Shown here piece by piece: positions 1 through 7,912 of a stretch of DNA of 64,000 bases. Both the position numbers and the translations under genes were made by a program. The DNA is from Bordetella sp. LUAb4 (GTDB taxonomy: Bacteria; Pseudomonadota; Gammaproteobacteria; Burkholderiales; Burkholderiaceae_B). Under the pieces are notes generated by a model, which did not search any database, had not been told where the DNA came from, and was given only the letters and a program-made list of their open reading frames with translations. Every line of letters starts with the position of its first letter. Within the stretch, counting starts at the first letter, position 1. The DNA lies in contig NZ_JAHPZX010000010.1 of assembly GCF_021325795.1 (NCBI RefSeq), positions 62,001 through 126,000 on the forward strand, read 5' to 3'.

Positions 1-1
1 G

Positions 2-682
2 CTTGCCGCCACAGGCGCACCAGGCACCTATCCCGTGACCGCGGCGGTGGTGGACGAGGAGTATGCCAAGGATTACCTGCGTGGCTCCTGTTCCTTATCG
101 GTTCATGGCCGGACCCCCGATGGGACGCCGGTATCGTTCGATGCTGCCATGGCGCGCCCCATGGTCGAGCGCCAAGGCCTGGCCCCGCAGGTGGACAGGC
201 GTGCTCGCTCGAACGCTGTCGAGGACGCCTTGCGATGCTTGAGCCGCATGGTGGATGCGGGCCAGTTCCAGCAGCTCACCCGGCTGTTGTCCCAAATGGC
301 CCCCGCGGCGATTTCGGTGGCCGAGATGCGATCGGCTGTCAGTACGCCCTTGCGCTTGGCGTCGGGGACTCCCTTGGGAGTCGGCGGCCCGGCGCATACG
401 CATACCTTGATCGAACAGAATCTCGATGGCACCTTCGACATGAGCTATCACGTCGAATGGCTGAACGTGCGTGCCGGGAGCCTGGTGGATCTGGAAACCT
501 ATCTGCCCTCTGGACCCTTGGAACTGGACCCGGAGCTCAGCCGCAAGGCTGTCCGCTACGCCTGGCGGGTGAGCGCGAACGACCCCCCTGTCGTGCAGCC
601 GCTGCAACTTCCGGAGTATCGATACTGCCTGGTGCCGGCACCGATGTCGCGCTCGTCCTCGATCTTGCCGGCGAATGCATAG
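2..682 (+). CDS. Unknown protein, 5' end outside window
   Basis: The reading frame is open from the first bases of the window to a TAG at 680-682, so this is the C-terminal part (about 226 residues) of a longer protein. A GTG at 35 could serve as a start, but the frame continues upstream without a stop and there is no ribosome binding site in front of it, so a 5' truncation is more likely. I do not recognise the family. The visible part is soluble, with no membrane segment and no obvious catalytic motif. It has a mixed helical and strand-like composition and a short Ser-rich tail. It converges on the response regulator gene at 774-1412 with a gap of about 90 bases. Its position at the edge of a T3SS island makes an accessory or effector gene possible, but nothing in the sequence proves it. 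Confidence 0.6.
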   Translation, partial: LAATGAPGTYPVTAAVVDEEYAKDYLRGSCSLSVHGRTPDGTPVSFDAAMARPMVERQGLAPQVDRRARSNAVEDALRCLSRMVDAGQFQQLTRLLSQMAPAAISVAEMRSAVSTPLRLASGTPLGVGGPAHTHTLIEQNLDGTFDMSYHVEWLNVRAGSLVDLETYLPSGPLELDPELSRKAVRYAWRVSANDPPVVQPLQLPEYRYCLVPAPMSRSSSILPANA

Positions 683-773
683 CACCTTGCCAGCGACGCG
701 CGGTCGCGCCCACCGGGGCGGCGCGCCTATGGACGGCCCCCTTGCGGAAGGCCTTCCAGCGGGCAACCTGGCG

Positions 774-1412
774 TCAAAGCAAGCCGAGATCTTTTGCGTA
801 GGCGATCAATTCAGCGTCATTGCGCGCCGCCAGTTTGCGCATGGCATCCTGCTTTTGCCGACTGGTGGTCTTGGCGCTCAATCCCAGGACCTGGGCAATT
901 TCGTTATTGGTGCGCCCGCTGGCAAAAAGACGCACGACTTCCATTTCACGCGGCGACAAGGCAGCGCGAGCCGTCAATTGCGATTGGGCTACGCCCAATG
1001 CCGCGAATTCATTGCGTATGCTTTCCGTGAAATAGGACAAGCCGGACGCCGCGCGCTGAATCGCGGTGCTGATTTCCTTGATGGCGGCACTTTTTTCCAC
1101 CAGCGCCAGGGCGCCGGCCTGCAGCGCCGGGCTGATCATGGTGGGCGTGGCGATTTTCGTCAGCACCACGACATGGATATGCGGATACTGTGCCCGCAAC
1201 TGCTGCAGCATGGCCAGACCGTCCGGTTGCGTTCCGCCCGGCATGGAAAAGTCGGTCACCACGACATCGCAGGGTGTTTGGGCCAGACAGGCGAACAGGC
1301 CGTCCGGGCTATCGGCAGAGCCGACGACGTTGATATCCGACGCGGTCGCGAGCGCATTCTTAATCCCCAGCAACACAATGGGGTGATCATCGGCCAGTAC
1401 GACGCGGATCAT
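774..1412 (-). CDS. RcsB-type response regulator (receiver + LuxR HTH)
   Basis: About 212 residues. The N-terminal receiver domain (1-120) has the acidic pair in VVLADDHP, the phospho-acceptor Asp in VVVTDFSMPGG, the Thr in VVVLTK and the Lys in LVEKSA, so it looks fully functional. The C-terminal LuxR/FixJ helix-turn-helix (about 145-205) starts LSPREMEVVRLFASG. Its KTTSRQKQDAMRKL recognition region resembles RcsB more than NarL. An upstream in-frame ATG at 1430 adds six residues, but 1412 has a GGAG eight bases ahead and starts directly at MIRVVLADDHP, so I prefer it. The cognate kinase is not in the window. It lies beside two other regulators and the T3SS operons on the same strand, so a role in controlling the island is a reasonable inference. 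Confidence 0.9.
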   Translation of the reverse strand: MIRVVLADDHPIVLLGIKNALATASDINVVGSADSPDGLFACLAQTPCDVVVTDFSMPGGTQPDGLAMLQQLRAQYPHIHVVVLTKIATPTMISPALQAGALALVEKSAAIKEISTAIQRAASGLSYFTESIRNEFAALGVAQSQLTARAALSPREMEVVRLFASGRTNNEIAQVLGLSAKTTSRQKQDAMRKLAARNDAELIAYAKDLGLL

Positions 1413-1595
1413 GTTGAAAACTCCATCCAAAGCTCAAGCAGGCCCGCTGACCCGGATAGGGATCGACCCGGTATAGACAGCGGACGTTCATCAACGCGCG
1501 ATATCTGATTGACTATCGACACGTGGGCGGTTTGACCTTCTGACTGCCTGAATCGTTCCCGGCGCCATACTGCGCTTTTTGACGCGAGAAGGGAA

Positions 1596-2471
1596 TCAAA
1601 TTTCCGTATACGTTCCCGCGCGCATTTCCTCTTTTGCTTGATTGCGGTATGTCGTGGGCGTAATTCCGGCGTGGCGCCGGAATGCTACCGTGAAATTGCA
1701 GACGCTGGGGAAACCGACGTGCCGGGCGATGGCGTGTACCGGCATGCCGGTGCGGGCAAGCAGGCGGCGCGCGGCAGCCATTTTCTTATCGAAGATAAAT
1801 TTGTGCGCTGATTTTCCCGTTCGCGTCTTGAAAATGGAAGATAGTTTTCTTTCGTGCGTCCCGACACTATGGGCCAACTGGCGTACGGTATGAATGCTGC
1901 CAACGTCGGCCTGGATCGCGTCAAGGGCATAGCGCAGCAGGATGTCTTCCTGCGAACCGGCATCCTGAGCGGCGCCGGGAGCGGCGGGTTCCGCCCCGTT
2001 GATGACCGGACGCAGATGCACCGAAATGCGTGCCAGCAGTTCTTCCGCATAAATCGGCTTGGGCACGCAATCCACCGCGCCCACGGCGAAAGCTTCGGTG
2101 GTGGCGCCATTGACACCAGGCTTCACCAGGAAAATGACGGGAATCGCGTTGGTGTCCTGGGACTGGGACAGCAGGCGCGCCATCATGAAGGCGTCCATCT
2201 GCTGCATATCCCCATCGAGCAGGACGATGTCGGGACGCCAGGCTTGCGCCTGGTAGAAACCGTGCCAGCCGGAGGCGAAAGAAACCCGGAACAGCTGATT
2301 GCGCAACAGCGCCACGGCGCCCGCCAGAGGCGCCTCCTGATCGGTGATGATCAATACATGGGCCGGTTTGCGGTGGCGCGACTGTATTTTCTTGACGGGA
2401 TTGGCATTGCCGAACATGGCCCCGGAGTGGCCCGGTGAATATTCCTGCAGCGGTTGGGGTTGAGCAGCCAT
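1596..2471 (-). CDS. Receiver-AraC hybrid regulator with atypical receiver
   Basis: 291 residues. An N-terminal receiver-like domain (about 38-155) is followed by a linker and an AraC/XylS DNA-binding domain (about 190-280) with two helix-turn-helix units; the second contains the characteristic AIARHVGFPSVCNFTVAFRR segment. The receiver keeps an acceptor-like Asp (IVLLDGDM) and the Lys in VPKP. It has lost one of the two acidic residues (ITDQEAP instead of VDD) and the conserved Thr (FLVKPG), so phosphorylation control may be altered or absent. The start has a clear AGGAGA. It is a paralogue of the next gene upstream, which has an intact receiver. Receiver-AraC fusions are much less common in Proteobacteria than LuxR or OmpR types. 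T3SS loci often use AraC activators (ExsA, HrpX, InvF), which supports a local regulatory role. Confidence 0.85.
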   Translation of the reverse strand: MAAQPQPLQEYSPGHSGAMFGNANPVKKIQSRHRKPAHVLIITDQEAPLAGAVALLRNQLFRVSFASGWHGFYQAQAWRPDIVLLDGDMQQMDAFMMARLLSQSQDTNAIPVIFLVKPGVNGATTEAFAVGAVDCVPKPIYAEELLARISVHLRPVINGAEPAAPGAAQDAGSQEDILLRYALDAIQADVGSIHTVRQLAHSVGTHERKLSSIFKTRTGKSAHKFIFDKKMAAARRLLARTGMPVHAIARHVGFPSVCNFTVAFRRHAGITPTTYRNQAKEEMRAGTYTEI

Positions 2472-2497
2472 ATTCTTCTCCTGAAACGGGCGCCTCT

Positions 2498-2526
2498 AAA
2501 AAACCCATACCGTTGCGGCGCAACGG
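2498..2526 (-). promoter_or_regulatory. Leader hairpin ahead of receiver-AraC gene
   Basis: On the minus strand a hairpin with six-base arms (CCGTTG / CAACGG at 2510-2526, five-base loop) is followed, after a short spacer, by six U residues (2498-2503). It sits in the 5' leader of the 1596-2471 gene, about 30-50 bases before its start. The shape is that of a weak terminator or attenuator, or simply the end of a transcript from the upstream regulator gene. The spacer between stem and U tract makes a classic terminator less convincing. Confidence 0.3.
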
Positions 2527-2727
2527 TCGGTCAGCGGCGTTTTGCTCCACCAACCCGGGCCGGACTCATCCCGACATACCGCGCAATCGCTGTTTAGAGA
2601 TCGACCGCGCGGCGCTAAAGAATGAGATTGCGCCGCTATCCTAAGTAAGGAACGCGAAAGACACTTTTGAAATAGGAGATAAACGTTTTGATTTTTGTAC
2701 GTTTATACAAATTTTTAACGTTTTAGG

Positions 2728-3624
2728 TCAGCCGTTGGACGTTTTTTGCTCCGGCGAGGGCTGCGCATCCTCGCGTGACTGCTTGCGAAAGATCACGGGG
2801 CTGCATCCCACGTAGCGGCGAAAGGCCGCGGCGAAATTGGCGGGACTGGAAAAACCCAGCGATTCGGCGATCTCGGAAATGCTCAACTGTCTGAGGTGCA
2901 GCAGTCTTTGCGCGGAGTTCATCCGCTCATCACGCAGATAATCCTTGACCGACTTGCCCAGCGAAACCCGGAAGGCCTGGGTCAATTTGCGCTCGTGCAC
3001 GCCCATCAACCGCGCCAGCAACTTGAGGGATGGCGGGTTGGCCAGACGCTCATTCAGATATCGGCGCGTCATGGCGACGATGGTTTCGTCCGTGGGATCT
3101 GCTGTCAGCGGCGGCAAGCGGATATCCATATCCGGCGTCAAACCGGTCGCCGGACGAAGGGACACAGGTGTTTCCGCCTGGGTTTCCGCCTGTTCCGTCA
3201 AAGGCTCGTCTTCCCCCGCCGCGCCAGCCGGTTTGTGCAGATGGACCCGGATACGGGCCAACACCTCGGCGGGGTTGTAGGGTTTGAGGACGTAATCCGC
3301 GGCCCCCGATCGGAAGCCTTTCAGGCGTTCGTCCAGGCGCCCGGAGGCCGTGACGAAAATAATCGGGATGTGCGCGGTTTCAGGATTGTCTTTCAGCAGC
3401 GTGCACGTCGCATATCCATCCATCTGGGGCATGCAGACGTCGAGCAGGATCAGGTCGGGGCGAGGGAGCGCCTGAGCGCGGGCGTAACCCTGGCGGCCGT
3501 TCATTGCGACCGTCAGCCGATAAGCCTCTTTATCGAGTTCCTGTACCAGGAGCTTTAGATCCGCGGGGCTATCATCCACCAGCAAAATATGGGGGCAGTG
3601 ATCGCGGTCATCGACTGGGCGCAT
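2728..3624 (-). CDS. Receiver-AraC hybrid regulator, intact receiver
   Basis: 298 residues from the ATG at 3624, which has a strong GGAGG five bases upstream; an upstream ATG at 3681 has none. The receiver (about 12-130) has all conserved positions: VDD, the acceptor Asp in LILLDVCMPQMDGY, Thr in FVTASG and Lys in VLKPY. After a Glu/Thr-rich linker, the AraC domain (about 185-285) carries two helix-turn-helix units, the second ending AIAESLGFSSPANFAAAFRRYVG-like (seen as SEIAESLGFSSPANF then AAAFRRYVG). It lies directly downstream of the sctX-Y-V-D-F operon on the same strand, separated by an 18-base-arm inverted repeat. It is the likely phosphorylation-responsive member of the regulator pair. 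The sensor kinase is not in the window. Confidence 0.88.
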   Translation of the reverse strand: MRPVDDRDHCPHILLVDDSPADLKLLVQELDKEAYRLTVAMNGRQGYARAQALPRPDLILLDVCMPQMDGYATCTLLKDNPETAHIPIIFVTASGRLDERLKGFRSGAADYVLKPYNPAEVLARIRVHLHKPAGAAGEDEPLTEQAETQAETPVSLRPATGLTPDMDIRLPPLTADPTDETIVAMTRRYLNERLANPPSLKLLARLMGVHERKLTQAFRVSLGKSVKDYLRDERMNSAQRLLHLRQLSISEIAESLGFSSPANFAAAFRRYVGCSPVIFRKQSREDAQPSPEQKTSNG

Positions 3625-3720
3625 TAGCACCTCCAGTAACATTGCGATATGTAAGCGCATGACGCAGCTAGCAAATGTCACCGGAGTATAGCCGTGATTT
3701 CACCCAGGTATCTTTGCGTA

Positions 3721-3769
3721 ACGTATCTGTCGTTTGTATGCCTGTGCGGCGTACAGACGACAGATATGT
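3721..3769 (-). promoter_or_regulatory. Long inverted repeat between sctF and regulator gene
   Basis: Arms at 3721-3738 and 3752-3769 are complementary at 16 of 18 positions around a 13-base loop. The repeat lies just after the sctF stop and about 95 bases before the regulator start at 3624, both on the minus strand. No U run follows on the minus strand, so it is not a standard intrinsic terminator. It could stabilise the 3' end of the abundant needle mRNA, act as a processing site between the operon and the regulator, or be a dyad operator for one of the local regulators. Confidence 0.5.
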
Positions 3770-3777
3770 AACGTATA

Positions 3778-4044
3778 TCAGGCACTTAGGTTACGGGCGA
3801 CCCCTTTGAGCGTGTCAAAGAAGGCCTTCATCAGATTGGTCAAGGTACTCACGAACAACTGGTACTTATTAACGCTGCGCTGAATGTCGATCATGTCGGA
3901 GGTATTCAACTTCTTGTTCAGACCTCCCGCGGGGATGATCTTGTTCTGAGCCGCGTTCAAAACCTGGCTGAGGGGATCCGACGGGCCGGTGCCATTGGCG
4001 AGCGCGGCAATATCGTCAGTGGAATCTTCTATGGAATAGGACAT
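3778..4044 (-). CDS. sctF: T3SS needle subunit SctF
   Basis: 88 residues, the size of needle monomers (about 80-90). The acidic, polar N-terminus and the C-terminal amphipathic helix align by pattern with MxiH/EscF: a Tyr in the KYQLF region, then STLTNLMKAFFDTLKG and a short NLSA tail. In family members this helix lines the needle channel. It is the last gene of the leftward sctX-Y-V-D-F operon, 45 bases after sctD. The leader has no recognisable Shine-Dalgarno and is C-rich on the mRNA (runs of seven and six C), which is odd for a protein needed in high copy. No SctE/SctG-type needle chaperone was found next to it. Confidence 0.8.
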   Translation of the reverse strand: MSYSIEDSTDDIAALANGTGPSDPLSQVLNAAQNKIIPAGGLNKKLNTSDMIDIQRSVNKYQLFVSTLTNLMKAFFDTLKGVARNLSA

Positions 4045-4089
4045 GAGAATGTGGGGGGGAGAAGGTTGGGGGGAAGTGCTGTTCCCGCA

Positions 4090-5397
4090 CTATCGCTGGA
4101 TGGTGACGAGAGTGTCGGGACCTCTAAAAACGATCTTGTCCTTGGCGATGGACTCTAGCCGGTAGTTGTCGTACGTACCGCCCACCATCAATTTGGTTCC
4201 ACACGCCAATAACAGCCAGGGGTGCGCGCCGCCCACCACACTGGTGATGCGAAAGGGAATCGATGCTTCGGGAGGCAGCGCGGGCGGCGGCTGCGGGATG
4301 GGACGCACGCTGTTGAAATTGTTCTTGTTGAACTGCGCCACCAGGGGATGCAGTACCTGCAATTGCTGGTTGTCGAGGCGTCCGGTGTCGATGGTCAAGG
4401 CGTCATCGGTCCATTTGACCGGTACGATGGGCAGCAGCACCGCGTTCATGGCACGGTTCAAGCGGGTCGTGACATCCGCAAGCAGGACGATGCCATGCGT
4501 TTCTACGGTGACCCCCGCCAGTTTTGCTTCAAGCGTCTGGACGGCGGCGGTGCGGCGTTCGGCAGTGGCGGCAATGCCCTGGATCGTGAGCCGGCCGGAG
4601 CCAAGATATTGCACATTGGAACGGACCAGGAAATCCTTCAGCACATTCTGCGCGGCGCGGATCTGTACCGTGGCGATCTCGACCTTGAGGGCCGGCCGTG
4701 GCTGAATGCGTGAAAGCGCCGCGGCCAATTGTTCATACTCGACGTCATTGCGCACCCAGCCGGTGACGGTAACGGGGTCATCGCCCTGCTGGTGCACCTG
4801 GGCATCGGACGCCAGCATCAGCGCGTCGAGCACCGCCGCGGCCTGGCGGGACGCGCGCTCCAGTTCCATCTTGTAAGGCGATGCGGGCGTGGCGTTGGCG
4901 GTGGCGTTGGTCCAGAACATCCGGGTACCGATCACCAGAGCCAAAACGATACCCGCGGCCATGGCGCCCGCCGCCGCCCGCTTGTAGGGCTTGGCGCGCC
5001 GGGTCGTGTTGGTCCGGGCCAGGGCGGCGGCCTTGGCCGCGGCCGCGAGTTGCGCCGCCGCGGCGCTGGCTTCGACCGTATTGGGGTCGGGCCATGGGTC
5101 GGCAACCGGTGCGACACTGATCCACACCGGCCCCACGCGCAGCGGCAAGCCGGGCTCGAGGGGGCGTTCTGTCCGAGGGGCGGTTTCCTCGGCGTCCGCG
5201 GTGTCGGTCGGCTCGGCGTCAAACTGCCAGGTTTGGTTCACGACGCGGATATATCCGGCTAGCGCGGGCATGCCGGGATCGGACAAGACAATGTCGCAAT
5301 CGGCATCACTGCCGACACTCATCGCGTTTGCGGCAGGCACACTGGCCCCCTGGTGCAAACCGGTAAGGATCCTCAGTTCAAGTTGATGGGCGCTCAT
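4090..5397 (-). CDS. sctD: T3SS inner-membrane ring protein SctD
   Basis: 435 residues. The N-terminal cytoplasmic FHA-like domain (1-100) starts LELRILTGLHQGASV and has the expected strand pattern. A polar Ala/Arg-rich linker leads to a single membrane segment (about 143-163, GAMAAGIVLALVIGTRMFW). The periplasmic part (about 170-435) contains BON-like ring-building motifs typical of the YscD family. SctD forms the outer of the two inner-membrane rings, docking SctJ inside and the sorting platform below. The gene starts 28 bases after sctV and belongs to the same operon. No strong ribosome binding site is visible, so translational coupling to sctV is likely. Confidence 0.88.
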   Translation of the reverse strand: MSAHQLELRILTGLHQGASVPAANAMSVGSDADCDIVLSDPGMPALAGYIRVVNQTWQFDAEPTDTADAEETAPRTERPLEPGLPLRVGPVWISVAPVADPWPDPNTVEASAAAAQLAAAAKAAALARTNTTRRAKPYKRAAAGAMAAGIVLALVIGTRMFWTNATANATPASPYKMELERASRQAAAVLDALMLASDAQVHQQGDDPVTVTGWVRNDVEYEQLAAALSRIQPRPALKVEIATVQIRAAQNVLKDFLVRSNVQYLGSGRLTIQGIAATAERRTAAVQTLEAKLAGVTVETHGIVLLADVTTRLNRAMNAVLLPIVPVKWTDDALTIDTGRLDNQQLQVLHPLVAQFNKNNFNSVRPIPQPPPALPPEASIPFRITSVVGGAHPWLLLACGTKLMVGGTYDNYRLESIAKDKIVFRGPDTLVTIQR

Positions 5398-5425
5398 GAT
5401 GCGGGGGAGTGGTAATGACTAGGGT

Positions 5426-7525
5426 TCAAAGTTCTATGCGAGAGAGCGGTTGTATGTTCAGTTCCGTGGACAACTCCTGATACGACAAGACCGGAAGGTG
5501 ATAAAGGTCGTTTTCGATCAGTTTGCGTACATACCGCCTGATGTCCATGGTGGTCAGCAGGACGGGGCGATGCGCGGTGGTCGCCTGCGGGCCGACGGTC
5601 TGCTTTATGCGTTCCAGAAGCAGGGCGGATTGTTCCGGGTCCATGGCAAGATAACTGCCCCCCGACGTTTGACGGATGGCATCGCGCACGGCTTGTTCAG
5701 TCGCGGGAGCGAGCAGGTACACGGGCAGGAAGCCATGTTCGTTTGCATACTTGTAGCTGATGTAACGTTTCAGCCCCATGCGTGCGTATTCGGTCAGCAA
5801 TACGGTGTCCTTTTCCTTGGAAGCCCATTCGATAAGGGCTTCCAAAATGGCGCGCATGTCCCGTATGCAGATATGCTCGGACACCAGGCGCTGCAGGATC
5901 TCCGCCACCTTTTGTACCGGCATGATGCGTTGAGTTTCCTTGACCAGCTCCGGATAGCGGGGTTCCTGCGCGGTCAGCAGCAGGCGCGCTTCCTGGATGC
6001 CAAGGAAGTCGGCCGCGTGGCGCCTGAGCGTGTCGGTGGCACGGGCCGTGATGACTTGCGCCGGCCATTGGAACGGCACGCCGGCGGCGCGTAACGCGGG
6101 CGCATGCTTGTCGGCGACCCAATACTCGCGCTGGTCGTGCCAGTCCTCGCCGCCAAGGCGTGCGATGCCCAGCGCCTCCATGTTTTCCGCACTCTCGCGT
6201 GCCAGGATGGCACCCGGCGGGCAATAGCCCTGATCGGCGGGGACGTCGTAGAGGTGGATGCGATACTGCCGCCCGGCGCGCACCAGGTCGCCTTCTTCCT
6301 CGCCGATGGCGGGCGCCGTCTCGCCGACGTGGACGTGCATTTCCGGCAGGGGGATGCCCAACTCGCGATACAGGTCGCCCCGCGCCGCCAGGTAGTCGCG
6401 CTTGAGGTCTTCCGGATCCAGTTCCGCGTCCAGTTCGGTCGTGATCTCTATGGTCAACGGGCGGGCGGACGTTAGTTTGGCCGCGTCGTCGTCCTGGTCC
6501 TTGTCGCCCGCGCCTGCCGAGCCGCTACCGTCCTCTGCCCCGGCCGGCCCGTCCTTGGCCGCGCGTCCCAGCGTGAAACCGACCACGCCCAGGATGGCCG
6601 CCAGGATCATGAAGACCACGGTCGGCATGCCGGGAATCAGGCCCATGAACAGCGCGACCGTGGCGCTGATCAGCAGCGCGCGCGGATGCGCCATCACTTG
6701 CTTGCCGATGTCCTTACCCACGTTGGACCGCTGTTCGTCCGGCACGCGGGTCACGATGATGCCGGCGGCGATGGCCGTCAGCAGGGCGGGAATTTGCGAG
6801 ATCAGGCCGTCGCCGATACTCAGGATGGAGTAGGTGGTGGCCGCCTCCGACGCGGTCAAGCCGTGCTGCAGGACGCCGATCGCCAGCCCGCCCAGCAGGT
6901 TCACGCCGACGATGATGAGACCGGCGATGGCGTCGCCCTTGACGAATTTCATGGCGCCGTCCATCGCGCCGTAGAGTTGGCTTTCTTTTTCCACCAGGCC
7001 GCGGCGGCGCCGGGCTTCGTCCTTGTCGAGGGTACCGGCGCGCACGTCGGCATCGATGGACATCTGCTTGCCCGGCATGGCGTCCAGGGAAAAGCGGGCA
7101 GCCACTTCGGCCACGCGCTCGGATCCCTTCGTGACCACGATGAATTGCACGATGGTCAGGATCAGGAAGACGACCAGGCCGACCACCAGGTTGCCGCCGA
7201 CCACGAAATTGCCGAAGGTTTCGATGATGTGGCCCGCGTCGCCATTGAGCAGGATCAAGCGGGTGGTGGCGATGGAGATGCCGAGGCGGAACAGCGTTCC
7301 GACCAGCAGCACCGAAGGGAACGACGAGAAGGCCAGTGGGGATGGCAGATAGATGGCGACCATCAACAGGACGCAGGTCAGCGTGATGTTGGCGCCGATG
7401 AGGACATCGACCAAAGTGGTCGGAAGCGGCAGGATCATCATGAAGATGATCGCAATGACGAAGAACGCCAGAACTATGTCATTGCGGCTGGTGGCCGCCA
7501 TGACCAGGCGGGAGATCCTTTGCAT
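5426..7525 (-). CDS. sctV: T3SS export gate protein SctV
   Basis: 699 residues, the usual size. The N-terminal half (about 15-330) has seven to eight membrane segments. It includes the FHIPEP-family signature region with the KDEARRRRGLVEKES loop between segments, and the C-terminal half (about 355-699) is the cytoplasmic nonameric ring domain that receives substrates and chaperones. The linker between them is acidic and Gly/Ala-rich (about 325-345). A CAGGAA sits eight bases before the ATG. It is the homologue of BcrD/YscV/LcrD/FlhA. It lies immediately downstream of a YscY-like gene, matching the Ysc-family order X-Y-V and suggesting that SctX-SctY acts on this gate. Confidence 0.96.
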   Translation of the reverse strand: MQRISRLVMAATSRNDIVLAFFVIAIIFMMILPLPTTLVDVLIGANITLTCVLLMVAIYLPSPLAFSSFPSVLLVGTLFRLGISIATTRLILLNGDAGHIIETFGNFVVGGNLVVGLVVFLILTIVQFIVVTKGSERVAEVAARFSLDAMPGKQMSIDADVRAGTLDKDEARRRRGLVEKESQLYGAMDGAMKFVKGDAIAGLIIVGVNLLGGLAIGVLQHGLTASEAATTYSILSIGDGLISQIPALLTAIAAGIIVTRVPDEQRSNVGKDIGKQVMAHPRALLISATVALFMGLIPGMPTVVFMILAAILGVVGFTLGRAAKDGPAGAEDGSGSAGAGDKDQDDDAAKLTSARPLTIEITTELDAELDPEDLKRDYLAARGDLYRELGIPLPEMHVHVGETAPAIGEEEGDLVRAGRQYRIHLYDVPADQGYCPPGAILARESAENMEALGIARLGGEDWHDQREYWVADKHAPALRAAGVPFQWPAQVITARATDTLRRHAADFLGIQEARLLLTAQEPRYPELVKETQRIMPVQKVAEILQRLVSEHICIRDMRAILEALIEWASKEKDTVLLTEYARMGLKRYISYKYANEHGFLPVYLLAPATEQAVRDAIRQTSGGSYLAMDPEQSALLLERIKQTVGPQATTAHRPVLLTTMDIRRYVRKLIENDLYHLPVLSYQELSTELNIQPLSRIEL

Positions 7526-7546
7526 GGTGTGGTTCCTGAGCCGCGA

Positions 7547-7906
7547 TCAGCTCTTGGGGGGGAGATTGGGTGCGTGGCCGCGGGTCGCGACGTACCTCTG
7601 CATGGCGGCGCGCGCGAGTGTTGCCTGGCCTAGTTTCATATAGGCCTGGGCGCGAATCAGATTGAAGAGCGGCATGTCCTCGCCCTGGTCGGTACCTTTC
7701 TGCAACGTGGCGAGCGCATCGGCAGGGGCACCGCTGCGCAACTGGGCCACGGCCTTCATGGCACGGGAACGTATGTCCAGATGATCGAGATGGCCAAGTG
7801 CCTTCAACAGCTTGAGTGCGTTGTCGGGCTGGTTGTTCTGCAGCAGGGCGTAGGCGAGCACGCGCAATACGTCGCAGGCGGACTGGTGTTTGGGATCGTG
7901 GGGCAC
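7547..7906 (-). CDS. sctY: YscY-like TPR protein (SctY)
   Basis: 119 residues from a GTG start seven bases after the upstream stop, which implies translational coupling. It is made of about three tetratricopeptide-like helical hairpins (LRVLAYALLQNNQPDNALKL; AQLRSGAPADALATL; ARAQAYMKLGQATL split by a short linker). YscY/Pcr4 is a 114-residue TPR-fold chaperone of YscX that also binds SctV. Size, fold, the Ala-Arg-x-x-Tyr pattern near the C-terminus and position directly upstream of sctV all agree. The assignment rests on these features, not on a database match. The alternative is a translocator chaperone, but those are longer and lie with their substrates. Confidence 0.7.
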   Translation of the reverse strand: MPHDPKHQSACDVLRVLAYALLQNNQPDNALKLLKALGHLDHLDIRSRAMKAVAQLRSGAPADALATLQKGTDQGEDMPLFNLIRAQAYMKLGQATLARAAMQRYVATRGHAPNLPPKS

Positions 7907-7912
7907 AGGCGG

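Noticed and set aside
4051-4073. G runs (7 and 6) as phase-variation tracts for sctF
   Set aside because: They lie outside the coding sequence, so frame switching is impossible. They are also short compared with known switching tracts. Only an expression effect remains possible.
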